Shown here: piece after piece, positions 44,451 through 52,305 of the stretch
Layout of the letters: each line of letters starts with the position of its first letter
Position numbering within the stretch: the stretch's first letter is position 1
Source of the DNA: Lepagella muris
GTDB lineage: Bacteria > Bacteroidota > Bacteroidia > Bacteroidales > Muribaculaceae
DNA length: 64,000 bases
Assembly: GCF_004793975.1 (NCBI RefSeq)
Contig: NZ_SRYB01000005.1
Coordinates: forward strand, 124,001 to 188,000
Reading direction: 5' to 3'
Notes under the pieces: generated by a model
Database searches by the model: none
Told to the model about the DNA's origin: nothing
What the model saw: only the letters and a program-made list of their open reading frames with translations
Position numbers and translations under genes: made by a program

Positions 44451-44641
44451 AAAAGTTCCATATTCTTTCGCTCCCAATATGTGGTGTATTTTGTAGATGG
44501 TTCCTTAACCACAAGAATACGCACGAATGAGAATGGCCCGGTATGTCCGCAACCTTTGCGCATTTCGATAATCTGTCCTATGTTGCCGGATCTTATATTA
44601 CGGACTTTGTCGCCGATGTGAAATTCCATATTTTCTATCAT
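44447..44641 (-). CDS. Small SH3/KOW-like phage protein (64 aa)
   Basis: The sequence MEFHIGDKVRNIRSGNIGQI has the short beta-barrel pattern (GDxVR, then G-IG-I) typical of small KOW or SH3-like phage proteins. Translation may start at 44641, sharing one base with the methyltransferase stop (TAATG), or at the internal ATG 12 bases on. It is coupled to the zinc-ribbon gene downstream. Function is unknown. Confidence 0.7.
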   Translation of the reverse strand: MIENMEFHIGDKVRNIRSGNIGQIIEMRKGCGHTGPFSFVRILVVKEPSTKYTTYWERKNMELL

Positions 44642-45336
44642 TAAAATAGTCTTGGGATGTTTTGATATTCGATGATTCTTTTTCTGGCCGCATCATAATA
44701 AAACGGATCCAGCTCAATGCCCAACAGAGAGTATCCGAGTTGCTCACAGGCAATGGCATGGCTCCCGCTGCCGAGGTGGGTGTCGAGGATTTTCCAACCC
44801 TCCTGCGCGTATTGTGTGAGCAGCCACGCATATAGCGCGACGGGCTTCTGTGTCGGGTGAATGCGCTTCTCGTTGAGTTTCTTGTTGCCCTGCATCACGC
44901 GCCCTTCCTTAAAGGATTTACCCTGACACATACCATTCCACATGAAGGGGAATAGCCTGACGGAAGAGAAAAGGTTGGTAGCGGCTATCTCGCAATCGGA
45001 AAAAGTGGTGGAGGAATTACATTTGTCCCAGATTATACGTCCCGGAGCAAAGGGATAACCAATGAAATAGTTGCAACCCCATACGATGTAATACCGACTG
45101 ACCCTTTCTAATTCCATGAAATAATCCTGACCGGGCACTTGCCACTTGTCGCACTTATGGTAGTCAATACGTTCAATTCCCGTTGTACTGTATCGCTTGC
45201 CGTAGAATCCACGTCTTTCCGGTCCGGAGAAATAGGGAGGGTCAACTATAGCGAGATCAAAAGATTTATCAGGCAAACTTCGGAGTATATCCATGCAGTC
45301 ACCTTGATGGAGCGTAATGTTTCCCAACTGTTCCAT
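44641..45336 (-). CDS. DNA adenine/cytosine-N4 methyltransferase (231 aa)
   Basis: The catalytic motif DPPYFSG lies at residues 32-38, and the S-adenosylmethionine site (ILDTHLGSGSHAIACEQLG) lies near residue 185, i.e. catalytic motif first: the beta-class order of N6-adenine or N4-cytosine methylases. HPTQKPVALYAWLL precedes the SAM motif, as usual. There is no companion restriction gene, so it is an orphan phage methylase, probably protecting phage DNA from host restriction. A second methylase domain exists in the giant ejection protein. Confidence 0.9.
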   Translation of the reverse strand: MEQLGNITLHQGDCMDILRSLPDKSFDLAIVDPPYFSGPERRGFYGKRYSTTGIERIDYHKCDKWQVPGQDYFMELERVSRYYIVWGCNYFIGYPFAPGRIIWDKCNSSTTFSDCEIAATNLFSSVRLFPFMWNGMCQGKSFKEGRVMQGNKKLNEKRIHPTQKPVALYAWLLTQYAQEGWKILDTHLGSGSHAIACEQLGYSLLGIELDPFYYDAARKRIIEYQNIPRLF

Positions 45337-45339
45337 ATC

Positions 45340-45807
45340 TCAGCAATCGATGAAGTCAAACAGACTTGGTTGAACAATTCTGGATCTTTCGACTATCGCT
45401 ATGGCTTCAATCGCTTTGCGAACATAGATGGGATGTGGTAGTTGTCTCATACCCTTTATGTGATTCAAAGCATTGATAAGACACCCCTTCAATGTGTAAG
45501 CCCTTTTATGGTCTTTCCAATGGGAAGACGGCCAGCAGCCTCCGCCATGTTCAGGCTCATACAGACCATACCCAAAGTGATAGTGCCCTTCCTCATCCAT
45601 CGCCACATTGATGGAAAGGAAATAAGAATTACTTTGGGCGAAAACAAAAGCACAATCCGGATGCAGGGCTTTATGTTCAACCTGCTTTTGTGGCTTGAAC
45701 AAATTCCCGACCTTTGTGTAATCTTCGATTGCAAACAGAGGAACGGAGCCATTCTCCATAATCCAAGACTTTTTTATCTTTTTGAATTCTATCTGTTGTG
45801 CTGTCAT
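45340..45807 (-). CDS. Early-operon protein of unknown function (155 aa)
   Basis: The start MTAQQIEFKKIKKSW was chosen; a longer frame upstream overlaps the neighbouring gene and is not credible. The body contains HPDCAFVFAQSNSYFLSINV and GGGCWPSSHWKDHKRAY, and the end QPSLFDFIDC resembles a sliding-clamp binding motif (Q-x-x-L-F-x-F), so it may attach to the beta clamp. It directly precedes the methyltransferase by three bases. No known family was recognised. Confidence 0.7.
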   Translation of the reverse strand: MTAQQIEFKKIKKSWIMENGSVPLFAIEDYTKVGNLFKPQKQVEHKALHPDCAFVFAQSNSYFLSINVAMDEEGHYHFGYGLYEPEHGGGCWPSSHWKDHKRAYTLKGCLINALNHIKGMRQLPHPIYVRKAIEAIAIVERSRIVQPSLFDFIDC

Positions 45808-45839
45808 TGCGGGGATGTTTTGGGTTTGAATTGATAGGC

Positions 45840-46250
45840 TTATCCTTTTCGGAGATTGGGAGAATAATATCCTTTTGCCGGGTATGTGCCGTTGCGCAGG
45901 TGACTTTCCTTTGCCTTGCGTGAGGTGTATGCCTGTGATTCCTTCATGAACTGCGCGGTCTTTCTCAGATTCATGTCGGCGGCCAGGCGGTTGACCGTGC
46001 GCAGGCTCACGCCGAGATATGTGGCGCAAATCTCATTACGCATGTGGGGGAAGTTGAGGCGCAGCCAACGTCTTTCGCTATCGCCAAGTCTTATCCGGGC
46101 GTGATCGTAGCCTTTCCGCAGTCCGAGCTTCCAGCATTTCTGATGTATCGCCATTGCGGTAGTGCCAAACCGCTCTGCCAGCTGCCGGGCGGTCATGGCC
46201 TTGTATATCTTTCTGAGTTCTGTCTCCTCAGATGGTGTCCAGTGTTTCAT
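45840..46250 (-). CDS. Helix-turn-helix DNA-binding protein (136 aa)
   Basis: Two DNA-binding-like helical units are visible: WTPSEETELRKIYKAMTARQ with LAERFGTTAMAIHQKCWKLG (Myb/SANT-like) in residues 4-45, and NEICATYLGVSLRTVNRLAA (helix-turn-helix) in residues 70-92. The C-terminus is basic. This combination is frequent in Bacteroidetes phage early operons and may regulate later genes. It overlaps the stop of the preceding gene (ATGA). Confidence 0.75.
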   Translation of the reverse strand: MKHWTPSEETELRKIYKAMTARQLAERFGTTAMAIHQKCWKLGLRKGYDHARIRLGDSERRWLRLNFPHMRNEICATYLGVSLRTVNRLAADMNLRKTAQFMKESQAYTSRKAKESHLRNGTYPAKGYYSPNLRKG

Positions 46251-46510
46251 GATTCCTGATTGAAGAGGTTTGGGGTCGATGTTGGAAAGATGATGGGGTG
46301 ACTATTCAGCCCGTCCTTCAAGTCCTCCCCTATTTTCTCGACTTCCAGAAGATGCCGTTGGATCTTGCGGAGCTCCTTGTCAATGCCGAGTCGTCGGGTC
46401 TCGTGGGCAGGCAGCGCCGTTGCCCACCAGTAGCCCCTCTCGGCATTGCTGGTTATTTCATTTATGTGCGTGAGTATATCTTTCTTTGTCATGATTGTCG
46501 GTTTTATCAT
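46247..46510 (-). CDS. Small early-operon protein, unknown (87 aa, or 81 from an internal ATG)
   Basis: Starting at 46510 gives an ATGA overlap with the loader gene; starting at the internal MTKKDILTHINEI (46492) is equally possible. Helical and charged (HETRRLGIDKELRKIQRHLL), with no motif I recognise. It may act with the helicase loader that precedes it. Confidence 0.65.
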   Translation of the reverse strand: MIKPTIMTKKDILTHINEITSNAERGYWWATALPAHETRRLGIDKELRKIQRHLLEVEKIGEDLKDGLNSHPIIFPTSTPNLFNQES

Positions 46511-47169
46511 TTCTTGCGGAATGTGGCACCGCGCATGGGGACGAAGTTGAACATCTCCTTGCAACGGTCATAGATGCGTGCGCCGTAGACTTCGGCTATC
46601 TGATCGACGGACAGGTTGGTGGTGACGTGGGTGAATGACGTATGGCGGCGGTCATAGCGGCGCTGTAGGATGTATTGGAATACGTTCTCGGTGTTGCCGT
46701 AGTAGCCGGTGGGGATAGTCTCTGAACCCAGCTCGTCGAATGCCTGACGTCGGCTGTCGATGTAGGTCTGTATGCCGTCGTATCCCTTGCGCTGGTAGCC
46801 GGAGCAGACCTCTATGGCGTTGGAGATGCGGAATCCGTATGGGTTGCCTTCGGCATCGGCAGGACGGACGATGCGGCAGAAGCGGAGTATTACGTGGAGC
46901 ATGGTGGTCTTTCCGGATCCTATGTCGCCCCATAGCCAGAGACCTTTGGAGGGGTCCAGCCTGCCGGGGGCAGAGAGACACCAGAGGAGAAGGTCGTTGA
47001 GCAGGGGCTTCATCCCGTCGCGCACGACGAATGAGGGGCATACGGTACGTGCGACACGGATGAGGAGCCTCTTGTAGTCGTCAATCCTCGATAAGTCCGC
47101 AGCCGGGTTTGACGGGGGCGCGACGGGGCGTGCGGCGTTGAGGAGAAGGCTTATTTGCGTCGGGTGCAT
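46507..47169 (-). CDS. DnaC-like helicase-loader ATPase (220 aa)
   Basis: AAA+ protein: Walker A GDIGSGKTTM near residue 83, Walker B-like AFDELGSE near 146, and a sensor-like VTTNLSVDQI near 188. It fits the DnaC/IstB family that loads the replicative helicase at an origin. The start overlaps the end of the replication initiator by 89 bases in another frame, a long overlap but with strong coding signals on both sides. No phage helicase of the DnaB type is in this window, so it probably recruits the host one. Confidence 0.85.
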   Translation of the reverse strand: MHPTQISLLLNAARPVAPPSNPAADLSRIDDYKRLLIRVARTVCPSFVVRDGMKPLLNDLLLWCLSAPGRLDPSKGLWLWGDIGSGKTTMLHVILRFCRIVRPADAEGNPYGFRISNAIEVCSGYQRKGYDGIQTYIDSRRQAFDELGSETIPTGYYGNTENVFQYILQRRYDRRHTSFTHVTTNLSVDQIAEVYGARIYDRCKEMFNFVPMRGATFRKK

Positions 47170-47935
47170 TGCTGAGATTCTTTATGGCATATTTCAGCCA
47201 GTCGTTGAAATGCCGTTTGGCATCGGATAAACTTGAATGTGAAACGTCGCCGCTCTTGCAGTGGAGCGCGAACTTCTCCATGAATTGCCGGAACTCGTCG
47301 GCGGAGATGGAGTGGTTCTTGCATATAGCCTCTGCCCATATCTGCTCGCCTGCCATGAGGGGGATTTCCTGATCGACGGTCAGGGAGTATTCCGCAGGCG
47401 GGTCGGCCGGGCGTTCGGCTGTCTTTTTCTTCCGTGGGGCTTTCTCTTTCGAAGCCGGAGGAGCGGAGACGGCACTGTCTTTACTGTCGGTCTGCTGGGG
47501 CTGATGTCTCGTTTTCTTCCCTTTGGATCCGGTCACGCCGTCGGCTGACTTGCGCGGCATGAGGGAGTATTCGGCGATAGTGCCTCTGCGTCGGGATGAT
47601 GAGCATATACCGGCATATCGTGCCTGTATGCCCTTTGAAGTAAGGATGCCTTCAGACTCAAACAGCTCTCGCGATAACAGACCAATGTTCATGCAGCATT
47701 CGATGACCTCCTGTATATTTGCCTCGGTATATCCGGTAAGTTCCGAAATCATAAAGGGCAGCTCCTTGTCCCACCTGATGTAGTACCCATTGCGGTAGAT
47801 AATACACAGCAGGAGAGTATATACGCTTATGGCCTTGCCACCTTGATACTTGATGAGTTTTCTTATCTTGAGGTCCTGATAAAAATCCACGTCGAACGGG
47901 AAATAGTCAAGCCCCTGTTTGATAGTCCTTGCCAT
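47081..47935 (-). CDS. Replication initiator-like protein with DUF4373 (Lin1244/Lin1753-like) N-terminus (284 aa)
   Basis: Residues 8-115 (DYFPFDVDFYQDLKIRKLIK, GGKAISVYTLLLCIIYRNGY) are the winged-helix DUF4373 domain common in Bacteroidetes and Firmicutes phage replication proteins. A Lys/Pro/Ser-rich linker (residues 150-190) leads to a C-terminal helical region (HFNDWLKYAIKNLSNA) like DnaD-type domains. It is directly followed by the DnaC-like loader, the usual initiator-loader pair. The phage origin may lie inside or near this gene; no iterons were seen. Confidence 0.8.
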   Translation of the reverse strand: MARTIKQGLDYFPFDVDFYQDLKIRKLIKYQGGKAISVYTLLLCIIYRNGYYIRWDKELPFMISELTGYTEANIQEVIECCMNIGLLSRELFESEGILTSKGIQARYAGICSSSRRRGTIAEYSLMPRKSADGVTGSKGKKTRHQPQQTDSKDSAVSAPPASKEKAPRKKKTAERPADPPAEYSLTVDQEIPLMAGEQIWAEAICKNHSISADEFRQFMEKFALHCKSGDVSHSSLSDAKRHFNDWLKYAIKNLSNAPDANKPSPQRRTPRRAPVKPGCGLIED

Positions 47936-47940
47936 GGTTG

Positions 47941-48309
47941 TTAAACTTCTTTGATCCTTATTCCGTAGACGAGCAGCATCAGCTTTCTCTTGATGATGTA
48001 TTCCGGGGTGCGGACCCCTTTGGTATCCTCGACGATTGTATCGCCCTTGCGGTCGCGGTAGACGAAATCGGCGATGTAGCGGCAGTCGTGCTCGAGGAGG
48101 TTTCCCTCGGCATCCCGCTGGACGGGTATCAGGATGAAGGATACCTGTTCGCGGAGGTCGGTGATCAGGCCGTCGCGCAGCTTGGCTTTCAGGGAGAGGG
48201 CGCGCCTGTGCTCCCTCTCCGAATCGTAGCCGCCCGACTTGCTGGCACCGAACTTATTCCTCTTTCCCTTTGGCTTCCGGGATTGGGACTTTGTTTCCTC
48301 GAGCGTCAT
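47941..48309 (-). CDS. DUF1064-type phage nuclease-like protein (122 aa)
   Basis: The pattern FGASKSGGYDSEREHRRALS, FILIPVQRDAEGN, CRYIADFVYRDRKGDTIVED, and TKGVRTPEYIIKRKLMLLVY matches DUF1064, a small PD-(D/E)XK-type family thought to act as a resolvase or repair nuclease. The Asp (ADF), Glu (VED) and Lys (TKG) are in the expected order. It overlaps the HU-like stop as ATGA. Confidence 0.85.
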   Translation of the reverse strand: MTLEETKSQSRKPKGKRNKFGASKSGGYDSEREHRRALSLKAKLRDGLITDLREQVSFILIPVQRDAEGNLLEHDCRYIADFVYRDRKGDTIVEDTKGVRTPEYIIKRKLMLLVYGIRIKEV

Positions 48310-48581
48310 TTCCGTAGGGCTGATTTTATTGCCTGGGACGGGGAGAAGCGGACTGCCTTGTGTGGCGGGACCGGCATCATGGCCTTCTCGGCAATGTTGA
48401 AACTTGTGCGTGCGGGCACATCGACGACACGGAAGACGCCGAAGTCGCGGATCATTATGTCCTCACCCTTGCAGAGGGTGGAGGCCATGAGGTCAAACAT
48501 TCCGTTGACGGCACGTATGGCGGATGCGCGGTGGAGCCCGCAGCTGTGGGTGAGATACTCGATGATTTCTTGCTTTCTCAT
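48306..48581 (-). CDS. HU/IHF-like DNA-binding protein (91 aa)
   Basis: A typical HU layout: N-terminal helices (IIEYLTHSCGLHRASAIRAV), the strand motif IMIRDFGVFRVVDVPARTSF, and a C-terminal VRFSPSQAIKSALRK. In the beta-arm the usual RNP(x)TG motif is replaced by ARTSFNIAEKAMMPVP, as in Bacteroidetes HU variants. It probably bends DNA during phage replication or transcription. ATGA overlaps join it to genes on both sides. Confidence 0.85.
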   Translation of the reverse strand: MRKQEIIEYLTHSCGLHRASAIRAVNGMFDLMASTLCKGEDIMIRDFGVFRVVDVPARTSFNIAEKAMMPVPPHKAVRFSPSQAIKSALRK

Positions 48582-48736
48582 GATAGTTTTCTTTTTAGTT
48601 TGTTGATGAGTTTGTTTGTGATGCGGATCCTGTTGAGCTGTCGCGTGGATGGGTCGGGGATAGCCTTCATCATCGTGACGAGATTCTCCATGGCTGCGAT
48701 GGCTGCATTCAGATCCGTCTTACATATCTCCGGCAT
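48578..48736 (-). CDS. Small helical phage protein (52 aa)
   Basis: ATG at 48736 opens 52 codons ending in TGA that overlaps the HU-like start (ATGA). The product is an amphipathic helix (LNAAIAAMENLVTMMKAIPD) with a basic tail (NKLINKLKRKL). The overlap and the fit to the gap make it a believable gene. Function unknown. Confidence 0.65.
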   Translation of the reverse strand: MPEICKTDLNAAIAAMENLVTMMKAIPDPSTRQLNRIRITNKLINKLKRKLS

Positions 48737-48745
48737 GAGTCTGTA

Positions 48746-48955
48746 TCATTTAGGGCGATATTTCCATCCGTTGAGTTCATAGACGCGGCGGCGTGCGAGC
48801 TCGCGGTCCTCGCGGGCAAATTCGGGTTCGCCGTCAACCTCGGCGTATGCGTAGCCGGGGAGTCCCTGCGTGGTGGTGAACACGTCGATCACCTGACAGA
48901 TGCGCCACCATCCGCTTATCATGCGGAATATGTATTGTCCTAATCTCGGGGTCAT
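48746..48955 (-). CDS. Small early-operon protein, unknown (69 aa)
   Basis: The start MTPRLGQYIFRMISGW lies four bases after the SNF2 helicase stop; the longer frame upstream overlaps that gene. It contains LPGYAYAEVDGEPEFARED and ends VYELNGWKYRPK. Compact and probably beta-rich; no family recognised. Confidence 0.65.
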   Translation of the reverse strand: MTPRLGQYIFRMISGWWRICQVIDVFTTTQGLPGYAYAEVDGEPEFAREDRELARRRVYELNGWKYRPK

Positions 48956-48959
48956 ATCG

Positions 48960-50399
48960 TTATGCGTTAAGGAATGATGAAACGAGTTCGTCGAAATACA
49001 TCTCATCGGTGGGGATGTCGTCGGATGCCGCCATTATCATGTTGGCGATCGACTTCTTGCGATGGATGATTGAGTAGAGGGTGCGGTCGATGGTGTTGCG
49101 TCCGATGAGATAGTAGCAGGTAACGTTGTCTTTCTGCCCTATGCGGTGGGCGCGGTCCTCACACTGGCAACAGTCGGCGTAAGTCCAGGGGAATTCAACA
49201 AACGCCACGTCGGATGATGCAGTGAGGGTCAGCCCTACTCCCGCCGCCTTTATTGAGCAGATGATAAGGCGCGCGTGCCCGGACTGGAATGAATCAACCG
49301 CCGCCTGCTTTGCCGTGGAGGAGTCGCGTCCGGTGACGCTGACAGCTTCGGGGAATGCCTGAAGGAGGGCGTCAACAATCTCATGGAGCGAACAGAAGAG
49401 GATGAGCGGTTTGCCGGAGGCGAGGAATGCGGAGACGAAATCAACGGCCTGCCTGACCTTCCCTTTCGCGGAGAGGGAGCGCAGCGTCATGAACCGGACG
49501 AGCGCCTCCATGCGCATCTTGCGGCGGATGTCGGCATCGGTGCATGCGGTGTAGGTAGAGAGATACTCGCGGAGGTCGGCGGCTGCGGTGTCGTAGATCT
49601 TGCGGCTCTCCGGGTCAAGCTCGACGTAAAGGTCGGTGCGGGTCTTGTCGGGGAGCTGTGTCAGCACGGTCTTCTTCTCGCGGCGTATCATGCAATTGCC
49701 GTAGAGCATGGAGGAGAGCCGGGCAAGCGCCTCAGCCTGTTCGTCGTCCTGCTCCTTGGCGAATGAGCAATAGTCGGCACAGAACTTGGCACGTCCTCCG
49801 AAATCGGATGCGAGCCGCCCCATTATGGAGAGCTGGGCGATGAGATCTGCCGGACGGTTGACGACGGGGGTGCCGGAGAGGAGCGCGATGTATTCCTTGC
49901 CGGATGTTATACCCTTTGTGAATATGGTCTGTTGTGCCGAGGGATCCTTTACGCGGTGCGACTCGTCGATTATTACGGAGCGGAACAGGCTGATGCAGGA
50001 GGAGAAGACCACATCTTTCAGGCGGAAGGGACCGTCGCACTTTATGTCCCAGACGAAATATTTACGCAGGGACTCGTAGTTGACGATCGCCACCTGATAG
50101 ATACCCATTGAGAGGAGATAGGGGAACGTGGCACGTGTGGCATTATCAAGGACAAGGGCCTTTGCATCCGTGAATTTCTCAAACTCGCGCTGCCAGTTAA
50201 TCTTCAGCGAGGAGGGGCATATCACCAGACAGGGGTAGGCATGGGCGCAGTCAACCACGCCTATACTCTGGAGAGTCTTTCCAAGCCCAGGCTCGTCGCC
50301 GATGAGGAAGCGTTTCTTCCGGAGCCCGAAAAGGATTCCCTCACGCTGGTAGTCGTATGGCTCGACCTTCAAATTATGACGCAGTGTTGTCTTTTCCAT
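48960..50399 (-). CDS. SNF2-family helicase (479 aa)
   Basis: Superfamily 2 translocase: Walker A GDEPGLGKTLQSIG near residue 33, DESHRVKDP near 144, LLSGTPVVNRP near 177, and C-terminal motifs SIKAAGVGLTLT and CEDRAHRIGQ near 390-425. It resembles the short SMARCAL1/HepA-like helicases of phages, which remodel forks or displace proteins from DNA. It lies between the exonuclease gene and small DNA-binding genes, in the recombination part of the early operon, and overlaps the exonuclease stop by 26 bases. Confidence 0.92.
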   Translation of the reverse strand: MEKTTLRHNLKVEPYDYQREGILFGLRKKRFLIGDEPGLGKTLQSIGVVDCAHAYPCLVICPSSLKINWQREFEKFTDAKALVLDNATRATFPYLLSMGIYQVAIVNYESLRKYFVWDIKCDGPFRLKDVVFSSCISLFRSVIIDESHRVKDPSAQQTIFTKGITSGKEYIALLSGTPVVNRPADLIAQLSIMGRLASDFGGRAKFCADYCSFAKEQDDEQAEALARLSSMLYGNCMIRREKKTVLTQLPDKTRTDLYVELDPESRKIYDTAAADLREYLSTYTACTDADIRRKMRMEALVRFMTLRSLSAKGKVRQAVDFVSAFLASGKPLILFCSLHEIVDALLQAFPEAVSVTGRDSSTAKQAAVDSFQSGHARLIICSIKAAGVGLTLTASSDVAFVEFPWTYADCCQCEDRAHRIGQKDNVTCYYLIGRNTIDRTLYSIIHRKKSIANMIMAASDDIPTDEMYFDELVSSFLNA

Positions 50400-51060
50400 G
50401 AGATAAGTTTAGGCACCACCACATGAATGCGAGATGCTCGTATTTGTCGCGTCCGCGTGTGTAGACGGGATCATCGCGACGGATGAATTTCTTGAATACC
50501 CGGCAATTTTTCTTGCTGATGGCATATATGAAGTCCTGATTGCTACGGGCCACGTCCATGTACCATGCACGGGAACGGTCCCAGTCGAAGAAGTCGACCG
50601 CCTCCTCAAATTCCTTCTGGGATGATGCGAAGGTTGATTTGAGATCGCCGCCGAAACGGGCATCGTCGAGCCACCAGTCCCATTTGCATCGCGTGGGGAG
50701 GAAGAATGGGAACCCGCAGTATTCGAAGTGCTGGGCGTCGTTGACCATGAAACGCTGTGTGGATGCGTGGTCGAGCACATGGCGTAGGAATCGGTCGGAG
50801 CGTGCCTCGGCACGCAATGAGCGATACATCTCGCGTGCGTGGTAGAACTCCTCCTCGGTGTAGGTCACGTTGTCAACGGTGAGGCGGTAGTAGTTGACAC
50901 GCTCCGGCTCTGTGATGATGGCATCGACGAGCGAGCCGAAACGGAATGCCTTCTCCCTGTCGCCGAACTGTTGCCGGGGGTAGAGCAACTCCTTGAGCGC
51001 GGTGAGGTCGGAGTTGGAGACCTCACTGCGCTGGTAGTATGTATCGGGATTCGTGTTCAT
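50374..51060 (-). CDS. PD-(D/E)XK exonuclease, RecE/lambda-exo type partner of RecT (228 aa)
   Basis: The catalytic signature is seen as WDWWLDDARFGGDLKST near residues 125-140 (Asp, then Asp-x-Lys), with a downstream Gln/Tyr region (SRAWYMDVARSNQDFIYAI) as in the RecE family. N-terminal SNSDLTALKELLYPRQ is also characteristic of these phage exonucleases. It would resect double-stranded ends for RecT annealing. The ATG at 51060 is preferred over an upstream GTG because it falls just after the previous stop. Confidence 0.8.
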   Translation of the reverse strand: MNTNPDTYYQRSEVSNSDLTALKELLYPRQQFGDREKAFRFGSLVDAIITEPERVNYYRLTVDNVTYTEEEFYHAREMYRSLRAEARSDRFLRHVLDHASTQRFMVNDAQHFEYCGFPFFLPTRCKWDWWLDDARFGGDLKSTFASSQKEFEEAVDFFDWDRSRAWYMDVARSNQDFIYAISKKNCRVFKKFIRRDDPVYTRGRDKYEHLAFMWWCLNLSHGKDNTAS

Positions 51061-51062
51061 GG

Positions 51063-52283
51063 TCACTGTGCCTTCACTTCGTCAACATATATGATGCTCG
51101 GATCAACAATGCATTCCCCTTCCTTATTTGCAAGACGCTCGCAGAACGTGATCTGCTTGCGGAATATCTTGGCAAGCTCGGCATCGGGAAGAGTGCTCCC
51201 CTCCTTAGTCCACCACATCATGAGCACCTGAAGGTAGCCCTTTGGGTCGGTGATGCGGATTTTCTTCGAGACCTTAGCCTTCGGGGTGTAGGAAACGCGG
51301 GTCGCTTCCTCGGCGAAGAGGGATCCGGCTTCGGCTGCAACCTTTTCAGCCGCGCGACGGCGTGCCTCCTCCTCCTCACGGGCGGCACGCTCGGCTTCCT
51401 TTCGTGCGCGTTCGGCCTCCTCCCGGAGACGCATCTCCTCCTGTATGCGGCGCGCCTCCTCCGCCGACGCACGCGCGACACGTTCCAGCTCCGCTTTCCT
51501 TGAGGGGAGACGGTCAAGGATCTCCTGACGGTAGTCAGCTATCTCGGTGCAATATTGCTCCACGAACTGCTGACTACGCAGACGACTGAGCACCTCATTG
51601 CTTATAGCGCGTGACTCATCTGGGGTGAGATTGAGGGGCATACGGACAGAGAGAGTCGGCAGCCAATCATCGGAGAGTGAGGTTGAGATGCCAGATATGG
51701 TGTCGTAGATTGTCTGATAGTTGTCGAGTGTGACACTATCGACCAATCGGGTAAGTGCGTTTAACTGCGAGACTACATGATTATTGAACAATGTCTTGTA
51801 GTTTTCCTCACAGTCGGTACGGTAGCGGTCGCGTGCTGCCTGTGCCTGACGTCTGGCCTCCTCAGCGCGGCGGCGTGCCTCCTCTTCCTCGCGCTTACGC
51901 GCGGCATACTGGTTGCGAAGCTGCTGGAGCTGGTAAGGGATGGTGCCCGCCTTTGTGGGGTCGATGTCGTTCTCAAGGGTGGTGAACTCGCTGCGGATCC
52001 GGTCAAACATCTTCGTGACCGGGGAGCGGAGGTCGGACATTGCGCGGACGGTGCGCCGTGTACGCTCAATGTAGGTAGCTGCCTTCTTGTCAAGCTCGTC
52101 GGTCATTCCGGTCTGGCGGATGGCATCGAGGAGCGAGCCGCATGCCGCAAGGCAGTTGTCGTGGGATGTGCGGTTCTTAAGGTAGTGTTTCGGAGCGTCG
52201 CTCACGATTGCGGCAACATTGTCGGCTGATGATGCGATTGCCGTGGTTGCCGGGGTCTGTCTCTGGATTTCGTTGTTGCTCAT
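51063..52283 (-). CDS. Long coiled-coil protein between RecT and exonuclease genes (406 aa)
   Basis: The start MSNNEIQRQTPATTA was chosen; upstream extension is poor. Two coiled coils rich in Arg/Glu/Ala lie near residues 110-150 and 270-335 (EEMRLREEAERARKEAERA), with a folded C-terminus (DPKGYLQVLMMWWTKEGSTL). DUF1351-like proteins of this build often lie between the annealase and the exonuclease in phage recombination modules. Its partners are probably those two proteins, but the exact role is not known to me. Confidence 0.7.
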   Translation of the reverse strand: MSNNEIQRQTPATTAIASSADNVAAIVSDAPKHYLKNRTSHDNCLAACGSLLDAIRQTGMTDELDKKAATYIERTRRTVRAMSDLRSPVTKMFDRIRSEFTTLENDIDPTKAGTIPYQLQQLRNQYAARKREEEEARRRAEEARRQAQAARDRYRTDCEENYKTLFNNHVVSQLNALTRLVDSVTLDNYQTIYDTISGISTSLSDDWLPTLSVRMPLNLTPDESRAISNEVLSRLRSQQFVEQYCTEIADYRQEILDRLPSRKAELERVARASAEEARRIQEEMRLREEAERARKEAERAAREEEEARRRAAEKVAAEAGSLFAEEATRVSYTPKAKVSKKIRITDPKGYLQVLMMWWTKEGSTLPDAELAKIFRKQITFCERLANKEGECIVDPSIIYVDEVKAQ

Positions 52284-52305
52284 GACTGATATTATTTTAA
52301 GGATT

